The notes under the pieces: model-generated
Database searches by the model: none
What the model saw: only the letters and a program-made list of their open reading frames with translations
What the model was told of the DNA's origin: nothing
Assembly: GCA_046049545.1 (NCBI GenBank)
Contig: JBJORF010000111.1
Coordinates: forward strand, 1 to 19,708
Source of the DNA: Romeriopsis sp046049545
Lineage (GTDB): Bacteria; Cyanobacteriota; Cyanobacteriia; Leptolyngbyales; Leptolyngbyaceae
Direction of reading: 5' to 3'
Length of the DNA stretch: 19,708 bases
Part shown: positions 1 to 8,099 of the stretch, one piece after another
How positions within the stretch are numbered: the first letter of the stretch is position 1
Layout of the letters: each line of letters begins with the position of its first letter
Program-made: the position numbers and the translations under genes

Positions 1-2
1 AG

Positions 3-1472
3 ATCCACCGACCAGCGCAAAGTCTCCTGCGCGATCGCAATCGCCAAGGCGCGATCGTCGCCCAGTCCTATCGTGAACTGACGCAATACTATCCTCAGCC
101 AGCCTGGGTCGAACATGATGCAAACCAAATCTGGCAAGATACGCAAACCGTAATGCAAGAAGCCCTTGCCAATGCTCAGATTCAACCGAATCAAATCACG
201 GCGATCGGTCTCACAGTCCAACGAGAAACCTGCTTACTCTGGGATAAAACGACCGGGGAGCCAATTCACCGCGCGATCGTTTGGCAGGATCGTCGCACAG
301 CCGATCGCTGTGACCAACTGCGCCAATCCGGTCATGCACCGAATATTCAATCGCGCACAGGCTTAGTACTGGATGCTTATTTCTCGGCAACCAAACTGGC
401 TTGGTTATTAGATTATGTCAAAGCGGCGCGATCGGATATTCGCATTGAAAATCTACTCGCAGGTACGATCGATTGCTGGATACTCTGGAAACTAACGGGT
501 GGCGCAGTTCATGCGACCGATGATAGTAACGCTTCCCGGACAATGCTGTATAACTTACACGATCGAGCTTGGGATCAGGAATTACTCGATTTGTTTCAAA
601 TTCCCGCGAATTTATTGCCGGAAGTGCGATCGAGCATGAGTGATTTCGGAATAACTGATGCCGCCATAATTGGCGCGAATATCCCAATCCGGGCGATTTT
701 TGGTGATCAGCAGGCAGCGCTGTTTGCCCATGGGTGCAACCAGCCGGGATTGCTGAAATGCACTTATGGGACAGGCGCGTTTTTGGTCGTCCAGACGGGC
801 AATCAGATTGTGGCCTCGCAGCATCAGTTGCTTTCGACAGTGGCTTGGACAACGCCCAATCAAGCACTGTACGCCCTTGAAGGTAGCATGTTTACCGCTG
901 GGGCTTGCATTCAGTGGTTGCGGGATGAATTACAGCTAATTTCAACAGCGGCGGATACGGAGCCATTGGCAACGCAGGTATCGGATAACGGTGGTGTTTA
1001 TTTTGTGCCCGCGCTGAGTGGATTGGGGGCACCGCATTGGGATATGACGGCGCGGGGGGCTTGGTTCGGGATGACGCGGGGGAGCAACAAAGCGCATTTA
1101 GTCCGATCGGTACTCGAAGCAATCGCGTTTCAGGTCGGTGATGTGGTGCAGGCAATGAAACGCGACAGCGGCACAGCAATTACCCAGCTCAAAGTCGATG
1201 GCGGTGCCTGCAACAATAATTTTCTGATGCAATTTCAGGCGGATGTATTGGGCATTCCCGTTGAACGCCCCCAAGTATTAGATGCAACCGCCCAAGGTGC
1301 AGCGTTTGGGGCGGGCTTGGCGGCGGGTTACTGGGATGACTATAATCAGTTAATCCAGCAGCGTCAAATTGATCGCACCTTCATCCCGAGCAATGCTGCG
1401 ACCCAAGCAAAGCAACAGTACCAAATCTGGTTGCAGGCAGTCGATCGTACCAAAAACTGGCCCACGGTTTAA
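3..1472 (+). CDS. glpK: Glycerol kinase, 5' end outside window
   Basis: Phosphorylates glycerol to sn-glycerol 3-phosphate with ATP in the cytoplasm (FGGY kinase family). The frame is open from base 3. The first in-frame ATG (153) lies too far inside the family alignment to be the true start, since YYPQPAWVEHD, matching the family's YPQPGWVEHD, sits upstream of it. Counting from the ATG at 153, visible landmarks are the glycerol-binding QRET (residues 23-26), LDAYFSATK (73-81), the catalytic aspartate in GDQQAALF (D185), the TYGTG phosphate loop and VDGGACNNNFLMQF near the C-terminus. About ten N-terminal residues should lie left of the window. Within the first 30 bases the expected DQGTTSS-type loop is not in this frame; a DxxTSAK-like run appears one frame over (bases 2-22), so a frameshift near base 23 is possible. 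The MFS gene follows after 14 bases, probably co-transcribed. Family assignment is very secure; 5' integrity is not. Confidence 0.95.
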   Translation: MHRPAQSLLRDRNRQGAIVAQSYRELTQYYPQPAWVEHDANQIWQDTQTVMQEALANAQIQPNQITAIGLTVQRETCLLWDKTTGEPIHRAIVWQDRRTADRCDQLRQSGHAPNIQSRTGLVLDAYFSATKLAWLLDYVKAARSDIRIENLLAGTIDCWILWKLTGGAVHATDDSNASRTMLYNLHDRAWDQELLDLFQIPANLLPEVRSSMSDFGITDAAIIGANIPIRAIFGDQQAALFAHGCNQPGLLKCTYGTGAFLVVQTGNQIVASQHQLLSTVAWTTPNQALYALEGSMFTAGACIQWLRDELQLISTAADTEPLATQVSDNGGVYFVPALSGLGAPHWDMTARGAWFGMTRGSNKAHLVRSVLEAIAFQVGDVVQAMKRDSGTAITQLKVDGGACNNNFLMQFQADVLGIPVERPQVLDATAQGAAFGAGLAAGYWDDYNQLIQQRQIDRTFIPSNAATQAKQQYQIWLQAVDRTKNWPTV

Positions 1473-1486
1473 TTCATATTCATCCA

Positions 1487-2716
1487 ATGCCATTTCCCAC
1501 CATATCTCAACCTATTCTCATCCAAGCGATCGGTCGCGGGCTATATCAGTGCGCTTCAGCAATTTTGTTATTTTATCTGCCGATCGTGTTTGTGAATTAC
1601 GGTAGTCTGACGGCAACCCAAGTCGGTCTGGTCATGGGTGGTGGGGCGATCGCGGGATTTTTCGGCAATTTTGTGGGTGGGGCGATGACTGATTCGACGC
1701 GCATTGGCCGACGGGGGACGTTGATTGGGGCGGCGTTGCTGTCGATTGGGGCAACGCTAATTACCGCCTGTCTGACCACATTACCTTGGCTATTGGCAGC
1801 AAATGTATGCTTTGGAGTTGGCACCGGACTGTATTGGACAGCGGCGGATGCAACGGTAATGGATGCGACAACGGAGGCCGAACGGCAATCGGCTTTTTCG
1901 ATTTTGGGACTGTGCGATAATTTGGGGCTGGCGATCGGCACACTCGGCGGTGCTTGGCTGTTGAAACATATTCAACCAGAATTTCAGATGTTCGGTGTCG
2001 CGGCGGGAATCTTCGGGCTGATGCTGCTGCTCTTTGCCGTGGGAATTTCGACTGAAACTCCCGTGAATATTGAACCAGTCGATGGACTCACGGGTTGGAA
2101 AAGTGCGATGAACGATCGGCGATTAGTCATTTATTTAGTCGTGAATACGCTATTCATCACCTATTTAGCTTTGGTCAATAGCAATCTGCCGCTCTATTTA
2201 ATTAATTTTCAAAAACTCGATGAAGCCGTCGTTTCTAACCTATTCACCTTTGGTTATGTGGGGTTAGGGGCGTTGATTCAAATCCCGGTGGTGAAGGCGA
2301 TCGCGCGATTTAGCTATCTGCAATCTTTAATTTTGTCGATCGTGATTTGGGGAGTTGGGTTCGGCGTGGTTGGTCTGTGGCATCCTCTCAACAGTAGCTT
2401 TGGCACGGCATTACTGCCTTTGGTGATTTTCGCGATCGCAACGGTGATTTACAAACCCACAGCTTCGGCTTGGATTGCAGCAATATCCCCAGCCAACCTA
2501 CGCGGAGCCTACACCGCGATCGCCTATCAATGCTGGGCGATCGGCTACTTCATTGGGCCGATCGCGGGCGGATGGGCCTTGGACCAACCCGAAGCCGTTA
2601 CCCATCGATTTTGGATCACCGTTGGACTGAGTACCACGATCGGCATTCTCACGCTCCGATTCCTTCAACAGCAGCCGGAAAGCACGATCGAGGCAATCTC
2701 TGAAGAAATCACTTAA
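1487..2716 (+). CDS. MFS transporter, about 12 TM segments
   Basis: A 409-aa major facilitator superfamily permease of the inner membrane. It is hydrophobic throughout, with a pattern consistent with 12 helices in two halves. After the second helix it carries the MFS motif A (GGAMTDSTRIGRRGTL, roughly residues 65-80), with D and GRR in place. A soluble central loop (about residues 186-208) separates the halves. The ATG is 14 bases after the glycerol kinase stop, without a clear Shine-Dalgarno sequence, so it is probably read on the same transcript. The pairing raises the idea of glycerol or glycerol-phosphate traffic, but nothing in the sequence fixes the substrate; drug or sugar efflux is equally possible. 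The last 8 bases overlap the convergent neighbour. Confidence 0.88.
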   Translation: MPFPTISQPILIQAIGRGLYQCASAILLFYLPIVFVNYGSLTATQVGLVMGGGAIAGFFGNFVGGAMTDSTRIGRRGTLIGAALLSIGATLITACLTTLPWLLAANVCFGVGTGLYWTAADATVMDATTEAERQSAFSILGLCDNLGLAIGTLGGAWLLKHIQPEFQMFGVAAGIFGLMLLLFAVGISTETPVNIEPVDGLTGWKSAMNDRRLVIYLVVNTLFITYLALVNSNLPLYLINFQKLDEAVVSNLFTFGYVGLGALIQIPVVKAIARFSYLQSLILSIVIWGVGFGVVGLWHPLNSSFGTALLPLVIFAIATVIYKPTASAWIAAISPANLRGAYTAIAYQCWAIGYFIGPIAGGWALDQPEAVTHRFWITVGLSTTIGILTLRFLQQQPESTIEAISEEIT

Positions 2717-3176
2717 TAAACTTAATCGTCATAGGATATTCGTAGGATTCACCGTTAGTCGCCTTGATCAAGCCAATGAGTGGCAGGATCAACCCAGCGA
2801 TGATTACCAGTAGGAGCAGCGGAAAACCGATGAGAAGAAGACACAAAATTCCAGAAACGACCAGATAAATCAATTCGGAAATCAACCAGTTTGCGATCAT
2901 TTTACCTTCGACATCGACCTCAGGATACTCATCCTTAGCCATCTGCCACAATACAACTGGCGCAACCCATCCAGCAAACGGAATGATAAAGCCCGCATAT
3001 TGGCTACCGTGCATCAGAGCGCGGTAGTTGTTGAGGTCGAGGCCCAATAATTTATCCGACTTCCCAGTCGTCCGATCGGCTTTCAGCAACTGTCCCTTCG
3101 CCGCTTCAAATTCCTCATCAGAAAGCGTACCCTGCTCATGCAGAACCCGTAACTTCTCAATTTCTTCCGGCAGCAT
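2709..3176 (-). CDS. SHOCT plus DUF4870-like membrane protein
   Basis: A 155-aa protein. The N-terminal 30 residues (LPEEIEKLRVLHEQGTLSDEEFEAAK, broken here as LPEEIEKLRVLHEQG then TLSDEEFEAAK) form a SHOCT-type short helical hairpin. The rest looks like DUF4870, with YRALMHGSQYAGF, then VAPVVLWQMAKDEYP, then a very hydrophobic double helix ending in GLIKATNGE. The start is set by a ribosome site: GAAGGA lies 8 bases before the ATG at 3176, whereas an in-frame ATG 14 codons further up lacks one. It is convergent with the MFS gene (8-base overlap). The family is common in bacteria, but its molecular function is not established; a membrane-anchored small protein is all that can be said. Confidence 0.8.
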   Translation of the reverse strand: MLPEEIEKLRVLHEQGTLSDEEFEAAKGQLLKADRTTGKSDKLLGLDLNNYRALMHGSQYAGFIIPFAGWVAPVVLWQMAKDEYPEVDVEGKMIANWLISELIYLVVSGILCLLLIGFPLLLLVIIAGLILPLIGLIKATNGESYEYPMTIKFIK

Positions 3177-3346
3177 TAGAACATTCCTTCTCAGGTCACA
3201 GTACAAAGCGATGCACAATTACTTCAACGATCGCTTGCTCTCAATCATAGCCGCCCACAGCTAAAATGAACGCGCACAACCCAGCTAGACCGATCGCAAG
3301 AAGTGTCACACCCTCAATCCGATGGCCGCAACAATCCTCTAAGCTG

Positions 3347-3372
3347 AATATGTCACTGGTAGGTGACATATT
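3347..3372. promoter_or_regulatory. Perfect inverted repeat, candidate operator
   Basis: Arms AATATGTCAC and GTGACATATT are exact reverse complements (10 bp each) around the 6-base centre TGGTAG. The repeat lies in the 259-base interval between the divergent SHOCT/DUF4870 and YiaA/B genes, 63 bases before the YiaA/B start. No T-run follows it and neither neighbour ends here, so an operator is likelier than a terminator. I do not recognise the regulator. The rest of 3177-3435 holds nothing else I can support. Confidence 0.5.
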
Positions 3373-3435
3373 TCATTTGTTCCACAGCGCCTGTGTTACG
3401 TCGCTTCAGTTCATTTCCATCTTGAGGTTTTTGCC

Positions 3436-3744
3436 ATGACTGCTCGCAACACAACGGTTCAAGCCACCCATAGTCAAGCCTGGATCGTTCAGTCCTGGGC
3501 TTCTTTAGTCATTTCCATTAGCGCCACGATCATCGGCATTTTGTATCTGCCCGTGAATACCTGGATTAAGGCTTATCTAGGCATGGGCGTGACGTTTAGC
3601 CTGGGTTCCACGGTCAGCATTTCGAAGACAATTCGCGACCAGCATGAAGCCGATAAACTGGCTGCGCACCTCGATCAAGCCCGCGTTGAGAAGTTGCTAG
3701 CTGAACGCAATCAGCCTAAATCAAATTCCACCATCACCCCATAA
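3436..3744 (+). CDS. YiaA/YiaB-type two-helix membrane protein
   Basis: A 102-aa protein. AWIVQSWASLVISISATIIG (residues 15-34) and the following YLGMGVTFSLGSTVSISKTIRD form two transmembrane helices ending in a short basic stretch. This is the layout of the YiaA/YiaB two-helix domain, with its typical QSW start and K-x-x-RD end. A charged, probably helical tail (EADKLAAHLDQARVEKLLAER) follows. The ATG is preceded by a GAGG ribosome site about 8 bases upstream. The 3' end overlaps the convergent GH116 gene by 34 bases. Function is unknown; the family is an inner-membrane protein of uncharacterised role. Expression may be governed by the inverted repeat at 3347-3372. Confidence 0.75.
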   Translation: MTARNTTVQATHSQAWIVQSWASLVISISATIIGILYLPVNTWIKAYLGMGVTFSLGSTVSISKTIRDQHEADKLAAHLDQARVEKLLAERNQPKSNSTITP

Positions 3745-6149
3745 ATTGCCCAAATCGCCATTGCCCGCAAATAATGGCAGGCGCGGAAGGTAGCGTTAGC
3801 AGTAATTGCCTCGGGGGTGCGGAACTGGAGGCCGTTGTTATAGATTTGCTCGACGACGGCCTGAGTAATCGCCATCGCTTCATCCGGCATCCCATTCTGG
3901 TACATAAACGCCGCTAACCCGAAGTTAATTCCCGTCCAGACTTCTAGGGGATGCGTCGCATTGGGATTTTCCGGTTCGCCGTTGGGACGGACACCGTTCG
4001 CTGCCCCGATCGGCAGCTTGGATTTACCCAGTACCCGATCGCCTTCCGAAATTCGCCCGTCACTGGAACTGACACCACCTTTTTCAAGGTAATGATTAAA
4101 CTTAACAAAGCAAGCATCATAGACCGTTTGCAGGGTTACCTTCAGGGCATCAGCGGGCACAACATCAGGGAGCTTGAGTAATTGAGCATAGAACTGCCCA
4201 CAGAGTTGATCAGCCATCACCACGTCTGATCCGGACTGGCTATCGATGTTGTAGTATTTACCATTCCAAAGCGTGGTGTGATAAACCGATCGCGATTGTT
4301 CCAACCATTTTTGGAATATTGCAATTTCACTGCTATCCGGTTCAACAATTTTACCCACCGCGATCGCCGCTTCCAGCGCCGCAATCCACAGCCCACCGCA
4401 GTAAGCGCTAATCCCCTTAAGTTTCCAATCGTCAAAGGTTTGATCCGGTGCGCCACCATTTTCAGGAATGCCATCACCGTCAATATCAAAGGTTTTTAGG
4501 TAATGCAGCGTTTCGACAACAGCGGGCCAGCATTCCACGAGAAATTCCCGATCGGTCGCCCCGGTCAAAACGTAATTGCGATAAACCTGCAACACAAAAT
4601 CCGAACCCAAATCCTTCCACAGGTTGCAATCTTGATAACTGGTGTAATTTGTTTTTTCCCAGACATGCTCATTGGGTGCGCCAAGATCGTGGGGGGTCGC
4701 ACCTTTGAGCTTTTGCGGCACGGGATCGCGGTCTTCCCCGATCGTGTAATAGTAGCCAATCTTCCGCAATTGATCATTCTGCTCGGGAATCGCCCGTGCA
4801 AATGCTGAAATTACCGCTTTTTCCAGCTTCGGCCAGAGCATCATCAGGCCAAAGGAGCCATACAGCCGGACATCTAGGCTTTCATACCAGCGATAGTCCA
4901 CACATTCCAGCACGGCATATTGACCCACGGGATCGAGTTCACTGGCCGCACTCCAAAGCGCACCACCTTGGGTTAGATCGTACAGTTCATTAAACAATCC
5001 CATCTTGAACCAATTCGGCAAATCTGCCCGATCTACGATCGGTGCCTGCCAAGCCACAATCTTCTCCTGCCAAGTCTGATATTGCTTTAACGCGGTGCGA
5101 ATCATCGGCCAGCTATTGCGCCCCGATCGACCAAAAAAGTCAGTATAACGCTTTAGATATTCCACGCCCTGGCTAAACTCCATGACGGGCAAATCCCAGG
5201 CCAAAATAAATGGAATTTGCCGACTGCGACCAGGCCGAATCGTAAATTTAATCGCGATCGCGCTCCCAATTCGTTCATCTGCCCGAGCAGGCGTTTCATT
5301 ATCCACATTCGGCAGTATCCCATCAGCAGAAAAGCTCTGCCACAGGTCGGCCCCGTCGCCCGCCGGATTCCAGCGCGTGTGATAGGTTACCTCATTCAAC
5401 GGATTAAATAACGAACCGATTGCCCATTCACCATCGCCTTCACCGGGTAAATCAAACGCATTTCCCATGGTGATGCAAATTCGATTTTCATCACCGACAA
5501 GCTGATTTACATTTCCCTGACTTTGAGCAATGCGCGGCACGTAGTCGTAATAGGGGCTACCATCATCACGAACCTTCACATCCGGGGTCTTGGCGCTGTT
5601 CATGAACCAGCCCGCCATATTTTCCCAGGAGAGCATGATGCTCACAGTAATCGGCGCGTCGGTCGGATTCTCCACTGTCCAGAGAAAGACCCCGATCGGG
5701 TAACTGGTTTCTTGATAATTTTGGGCAACGATCGGCGAGAACTGTTCGCAGCTTAGCTTGACGCTAAAGGGCTGCCGATAGTGATACCAACTGCGCGGAT
5801 AGAGCGCTTCATAGTCACCTTCACCCTCAAACCATTGCCACTGGCCGAGGCTACCGTCATCTGGGCCTTGGGTGGCGAGGGCATAGGCGCAACTGCCCTG
5901 ATCAGTTTGCTCAAAAACGCTAAATTGACAGCCCGCAAAGTTCTGAAAGGTATGTTCCCCAGCATCGACATGCCAGAGGTTGAATTGGCCATTGTGACTG
6001 CGCCCGATGCACCCGGCCCCAAAGCCCCCGATCGGCATCCCATGCTCCGGGCCGTCATCGAGATTGCTGGGATAGCGCACAACGTAGGGATTTTCCCACC
6101 CTTGACCGATCGGGCGTTTCCAGGTGCAGGTCGGAATAGCAGAACTCAT
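3711..6149 (-). CDS. GH116 beta-glucosidase / GBA2-like glucosylceramidase
   Basis: About 812 aa, an (alpha/alpha)6-barrel glycoside hydrolase of family GH116 (non-lysosomal glucosylceramidase, formerly DUF608) with an N-terminal beta-sandwich domain. The N-terminal domain begins at TCTWKRPIGQGW and has GMPIGGFGAGCIGRS. In the barrel, FNELYDL carries the nucleophile glutamate, DYRWYESLDVRLYGSFGL matches the conserved DVxxYGSFAL block, and GAPDQTFDDW followed by SAYCGGLWIAALEA carries the acid/base aspartate. The chosen ATG (MSSAIPTCTW) matches where the family begins. The frame is open to another ATG at 6311, but the extra 54 residues are Pro/Ser-rich and look non-conserved. No signal peptide is obvious. 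Substrate (glucosyl or xylosyl beta-linkage) cannot be read from sequence. The enzyme should be active, because all core motifs are intact. Its 3' end overlaps the YiaA/B gene. Confidence 0.92.
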   Translation of the reverse strand: MSSAIPTCTWKRPIGQGWENPYVVRYPSNLDDGPEHGMPIGGFGAGCIGRSHNGQFNLWHVDAGEHTFQNFAGCQFSVFEQTDQGSCAYALATQGPDDGSLGQWQWFEGEGDYEALYPRSWYHYRQPFSVKLSCEQFSPIVAQNYQETSYPIGVFLWTVENPTDAPITVSIMLSWENMAGWFMNSAKTPDVKVRDDGSPYYDYVPRIAQSQGNVNQLVGDENRICITMGNAFDLPGEGDGEWAIGSLFNPLNEVTYHTRWNPAGDGADLWQSFSADGILPNVDNETPARADERIGSAIAIKFTIRPGRSRQIPFILAWDLPVMEFSQGVEYLKRYTDFFGRSGRNSWPMIRTALKQYQTWQEKIVAWQAPIVDRADLPNWFKMGLFNELYDLTQGGALWSAASELDPVGQYAVLECVDYRWYESLDVRLYGSFGLMMLWPKLEKAVISAFARAIPEQNDQLRKIGYYYTIGEDRDPVPQKLKGATPHDLGAPNEHVWEKTNYTSYQDCNLWKDLGSDFVLQVYRNYVLTGATDREFLVECWPAVVETLHYLKTFDIDGDGIPENGGAPDQTFDDWKLKGISAYCGGLWIAALEAAIAVGKIVEPDSSEIAIFQKWLEQSRSVYHTTLWNGKYYNIDSQSGSDVVMADQLCGQFYAQLLKLPDVVPADALKVTLQTVYDACFVKFNHYLEKGGVSSSDGRISEGDRVLGKSKLPIGAANGVRPNGEPENPNATHPLEVWTGINFGLAAFMYQNGMPDEAMAITQAVVEQIYNNGLQFRTPEAITANATFRACHYLRAMAIWAIYGVMVEFDLG

Positions 6150-6350
6150 GGGAGGCAGTAAGGCAAAATCAACAGCCTCAAGCATACTGTGAAATGGAAT
6201 CCGATCGACGGAGCTGACTGTTAATGATGGGGGAGTGGGGTGCTGACTGATTGACCGTCCAGGAGCTTGAGACGGCGACGGAACAGGTTGAGTCCTGGAT
6301 TGCACGAACATCGAATGGCTAGAACTTTACCGGACACTAATCGAATACGC

Positions 6351-6356
6351 TAGAAT
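6351..6356 (+). promoter_or_regulatory. Possible -10 box for the small-protein/HNH operon
   Basis: TAGAAT lies 33 bases before the ATG at 6390. TTTACC at 6326-6331 could be a -35 element, but the 19-base spacing is long. Weak call, based on resemblance to the sigma-70 consensus only. Confidence 0.25.
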
Positions 6357-6389
6357 GAAGTCCAACGCTGTTGATGAGTAGTACAAGCT

Positions 6390-6758
6390 ATGGCTCAACT
6401 TACGATCGAAGTTCCTGATGCACTATTGCCTGAGCTAGAGCAGGTGCGATCGCAACTGCCAGAATTGTTAACGCAGTGGATTGTAGGCTTGCGAGTTAAT
6501 CAATCGGATGTTGAACAAACTGCATCCCAGGAAGTATTGAGCTTTTTAATGAGACAGCCAATGCCGCAAGATATTCTGAGTTTCAAGGTTTCAGAAGTTG
6601 CTCAGGCACGGTTGAAGGTATTACTTGATCGCAATCGTAGTGGTCAGTTGAGTGAAGATGAATCTTTAGAATTAGATAGTTATGAGCAATTGGATCAGCT
6701 AATGCAGATGTTGAAAATCCGCGCCTATGAAGTTACTCATCATGCGCTGGAAGGATAG
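6390..6758 (+). CDS. Small acidic protein paired with HNH nuclease
   Basis: A 122-aa soluble protein, MAQLTIEVPDALLPEL at the start and then largely helical. The block ILSFKVSEVAQARLKVLLDRN followed by SGQLSEDESLELDSYEQLDQLMQMLK is a family I recognise from many cyanobacterial genomes, where it usually sits directly before a small HNH nuclease as here (3 bases between genes). No enzymatic motif is visible. The LTIEVPDALLPELEQ opening resembles the N-terminal strand of antitoxin-type DNA-binding proteins, so a partner or antitoxin role for the nuclease is plausible, but that is inference. An alternative is a regulator unrelated to toxicity. Confidence 0.72.
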   Translation: MAQLTIEVPDALLPELEQVRSQLPELLTQWIVGLRVNQSDVEQTASQEVLSFLMRQPMPQDILSFKVSEVAQARLKVLLDRNRSGQLSEDESLELDSYEQLDQLMQMLKIRAYEVTHHALEG

Positions 6759-6761
6759 AGT

Positions 6762-7163
6762 ATGGGTTCAGATGTGACAGCCGCTCTGCGCCGATCGGTG
6801 ATTGAACGTGCTCAGGGGAAGTGTGAATACTGTGGGCTGCATCAAGATTTTTCAATTTACACCCATGAGATTGATCATACAATTGCGACTAAACATGGTG
6901 GCAGAACGGTATTGGAGAATTTGGCGTTAGCTTGTTTGGCTTGCAATCGCCATAAGGGTTCAGATTTAACAAGTTTTGATCCACAAACGGGTGAGGTAAC
7001 GCGGCTGTTTAATCCACGATCGCAGGTTTGGTCAGAACATTTTGTTATCGATCGGGGACGCATTCGAGATCTGACAGTGATCGGTCGAACGACAGTTGCG
7101 TTGTTGAAATTCAATACGCCAACAGCGGTTCTCAATCGTCAGATTTTGCAGCAAAATGAATGA
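6762..7163 (+). CDS. HNH endonuclease family protein
   Basis: A 133-aa compact HNH nuclease. C21-x2-C24 and C58-x2-C61 form the structural zinc pairs. The catalytic core is EIDHTIA (D38, H39), HGG at 45-47, N53 and CNRHKG (H64). After the core comes SFDPQTGEVTRLFNPRSQVWSEHF and a GRTTVALLKFN tail, typical of the stand-alone cyanobacterial HNH proteins. It should cut DNA (beta-beta-alpha-metal fold); its specificity is not visible. The ATG follows the stop of the 122-aa gene after 3 bases, so the two are almost surely one operon. All expected catalytic and zinc residues are present. Possible roles are a nicking/defence nuclease or the effector of a toxin-antitoxin-like pair. Confidence 0.87.
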   Translation: MGSDVTAALRRSVIERAQGKCEYCGLHQDFSIYTHEIDHTIATKHGGRTVLENLALACLACNRHKGSDLTSFDPQTGEVTRLFNPRSQVWSEHFVIDRGRIRDLTVIGRTTVALLKFNTPTAVLNRQILQQNE

Positions 7164-7183
7164 AACACATCGGGGTGGGATGA

Positions 7184-7300
7184 ATGAGTTACCGATCGGC
7201 AGTCCAAAAGATTGAGCAGGCAGCGGGCGGAACAGTTTCAATATTGCGTATGAATATCGGGTGTCATACCCAGAGATTCGGCGGAGAAGTTAGATTTTAG
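7184..7300 (+). CDS. Possible 38-aa ORF after the HNH gene
   Basis: An ATG 20 bases after the HNH stop opens a 38-codon frame (MSYRSAVQKIEQAAGG, then TVSILRMNIGCH, then TQRFGGEVRF) ending in TAG. A purine-rich GGTGGGA lies a few bases upstream. The composition looks protein-like and it is in tandem with the operon, but I recognise no family, and such short frames arise by chance. It could also be the remnant of a larger gene. The rest of 7164-7338 holds nothing I can name. Confidence 0.25.
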   Translation: MSYRSAVQKIEQAAGGTVSILRMNIGCHTQRFGGEVRF

Positions 7301-7338
7301 ACATAGCTGGTTATTCAAGGAACTGCCTCCATAGAATT

Positions 7339-8058
7339 TTGAAGAATGCGCTCGAAACTGGCAGCGATGAGAAACCAATACACTATGCACTCGCCCCCGC
7401 ACTGAAAATTGATCATCCTGATCTAGAAAGATACAAGTATGCAGATTTTCTAATTTTAATTAGAGATGTTGAAAATACTGTTAAAAGCCTCAAAAAAATC
7501 CCCGACTTAGATGAATATATATCGTCAATTCAGGAGCTGAGCAATCTTCTCTTTGGGTTCGGGATCTTCCAAGGCCCATGGGGAAGCATTAGTGGTGCCC
7601 TTAAACAGGGAAGGCTTTTGATGGCTTTGAACTCCTGTGCGGTTTTTATTGACCAAGAGTATGCTCATCCGGATTTAAGTGATGAACAGTTAAAACAATA
7701 TCTCAATGAATGTGAGGAATTAGTTAAGAAAGTCACTGAGTCGGATTTAGAAGAAAGCATCAAATCATTTTTGATTATCCGATTAGAAGAAATCTGTGTT
7801 GCTATCCGCCAGTATCATTTAGGGGGGACGGAAAGACTCAAAAAAGTCGTTGAAGAGAATATAGGTGGAGTTCTTCTTCGTTTGTCTGGCCTTGGCCCAG
7901 AGGAAAAGGGAAAATCTTTGAACTGGGAAGTCTTTACTTGGTTGATTCATTTTGGTGGAGTACTCGATCTGGCCGCGAACACGCAAGGGTATCTCATTCC
8001 CAAATTGGTAGAGGCGGTGCAACGCGTCCAACATCTTCTACCGCCAGGCATGAACTAA
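7339..8058 (+). CDS. Hypothetical protein, 239 aa, AT-rich
   Basis: Not recognised. The frame is open from 7294, and the only plausible early start is TTG at 7339; no ATG occurs until deep inside, so the N-terminus is uncertain and the gene could be 5'-truncated. The protein is soluble and mostly helical and acidic, with EYISSIQELSNLLFGFGIFQ, GPWGSISGALKQGRLLMALN and a Glu/Lys-rich middle (EQLKQYLNECEELVKKVTES). There are no transmembrane segments or catalytic motifs that I can identify. Base use is clearly more AT-rich than in the neighbours, and no CGATCG occurs in its 720 bases although that word is frequent elsewhere in the window, which suggests recent acquisition. The next gene begins 47 bases downstream on the same strand with a strong ribosome site, so the two may be a unit. 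Confidence 0.6.
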   Translation: MKNALETGSDEKPIHYALAPALKIDHPDLERYKYADFLILIRDVENTVKSLKKIPDLDEYISSIQELSNLLFGFGIFQGPWGSISGALKQGRLLMALNSCAVFIDQEYAHPDLSDEQLKQYLNECEELVKKVTESDLEESIKSFLIIRLEEICVAIRQYHLGGTERLKKVVEENIGGVLLRLSGLGPEEKGKSLNWEVFTWLIHFGGVLDLAANTQGYLIPKLVEAVQRVQHLLPPGMN

Positions 8059-8092
8059 CAGTTCAGAGTTATTTTGAAGATCCAGCAGTACG

Positions 8093-8099
8093 AAGGAGG
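8093..8099 (+). promoter_or_regulatory. Strong Shine-Dalgarno for the 65-aa protein
   Basis: AAGGAGG is a full match to the anti-16S sequence, unusual in this window where most genes lack a recognisable site. It fixes the start of the downstream gene at 8106 (or 8103) rather than a longer reading of the frame that would overlap the preceding gene. Confidence 0.8.

Noticed and set aside
418..867. 149-codon antisense open frame inside glycerol kinase
   Set aside because: Shadow of a conserved gene, with no recognisable domain.
7259..7271. GGGT-GTCAT-ACCC hairpin before the AT-rich gene
   Set aside because: Four-base arms are too short to call a terminator or operator.
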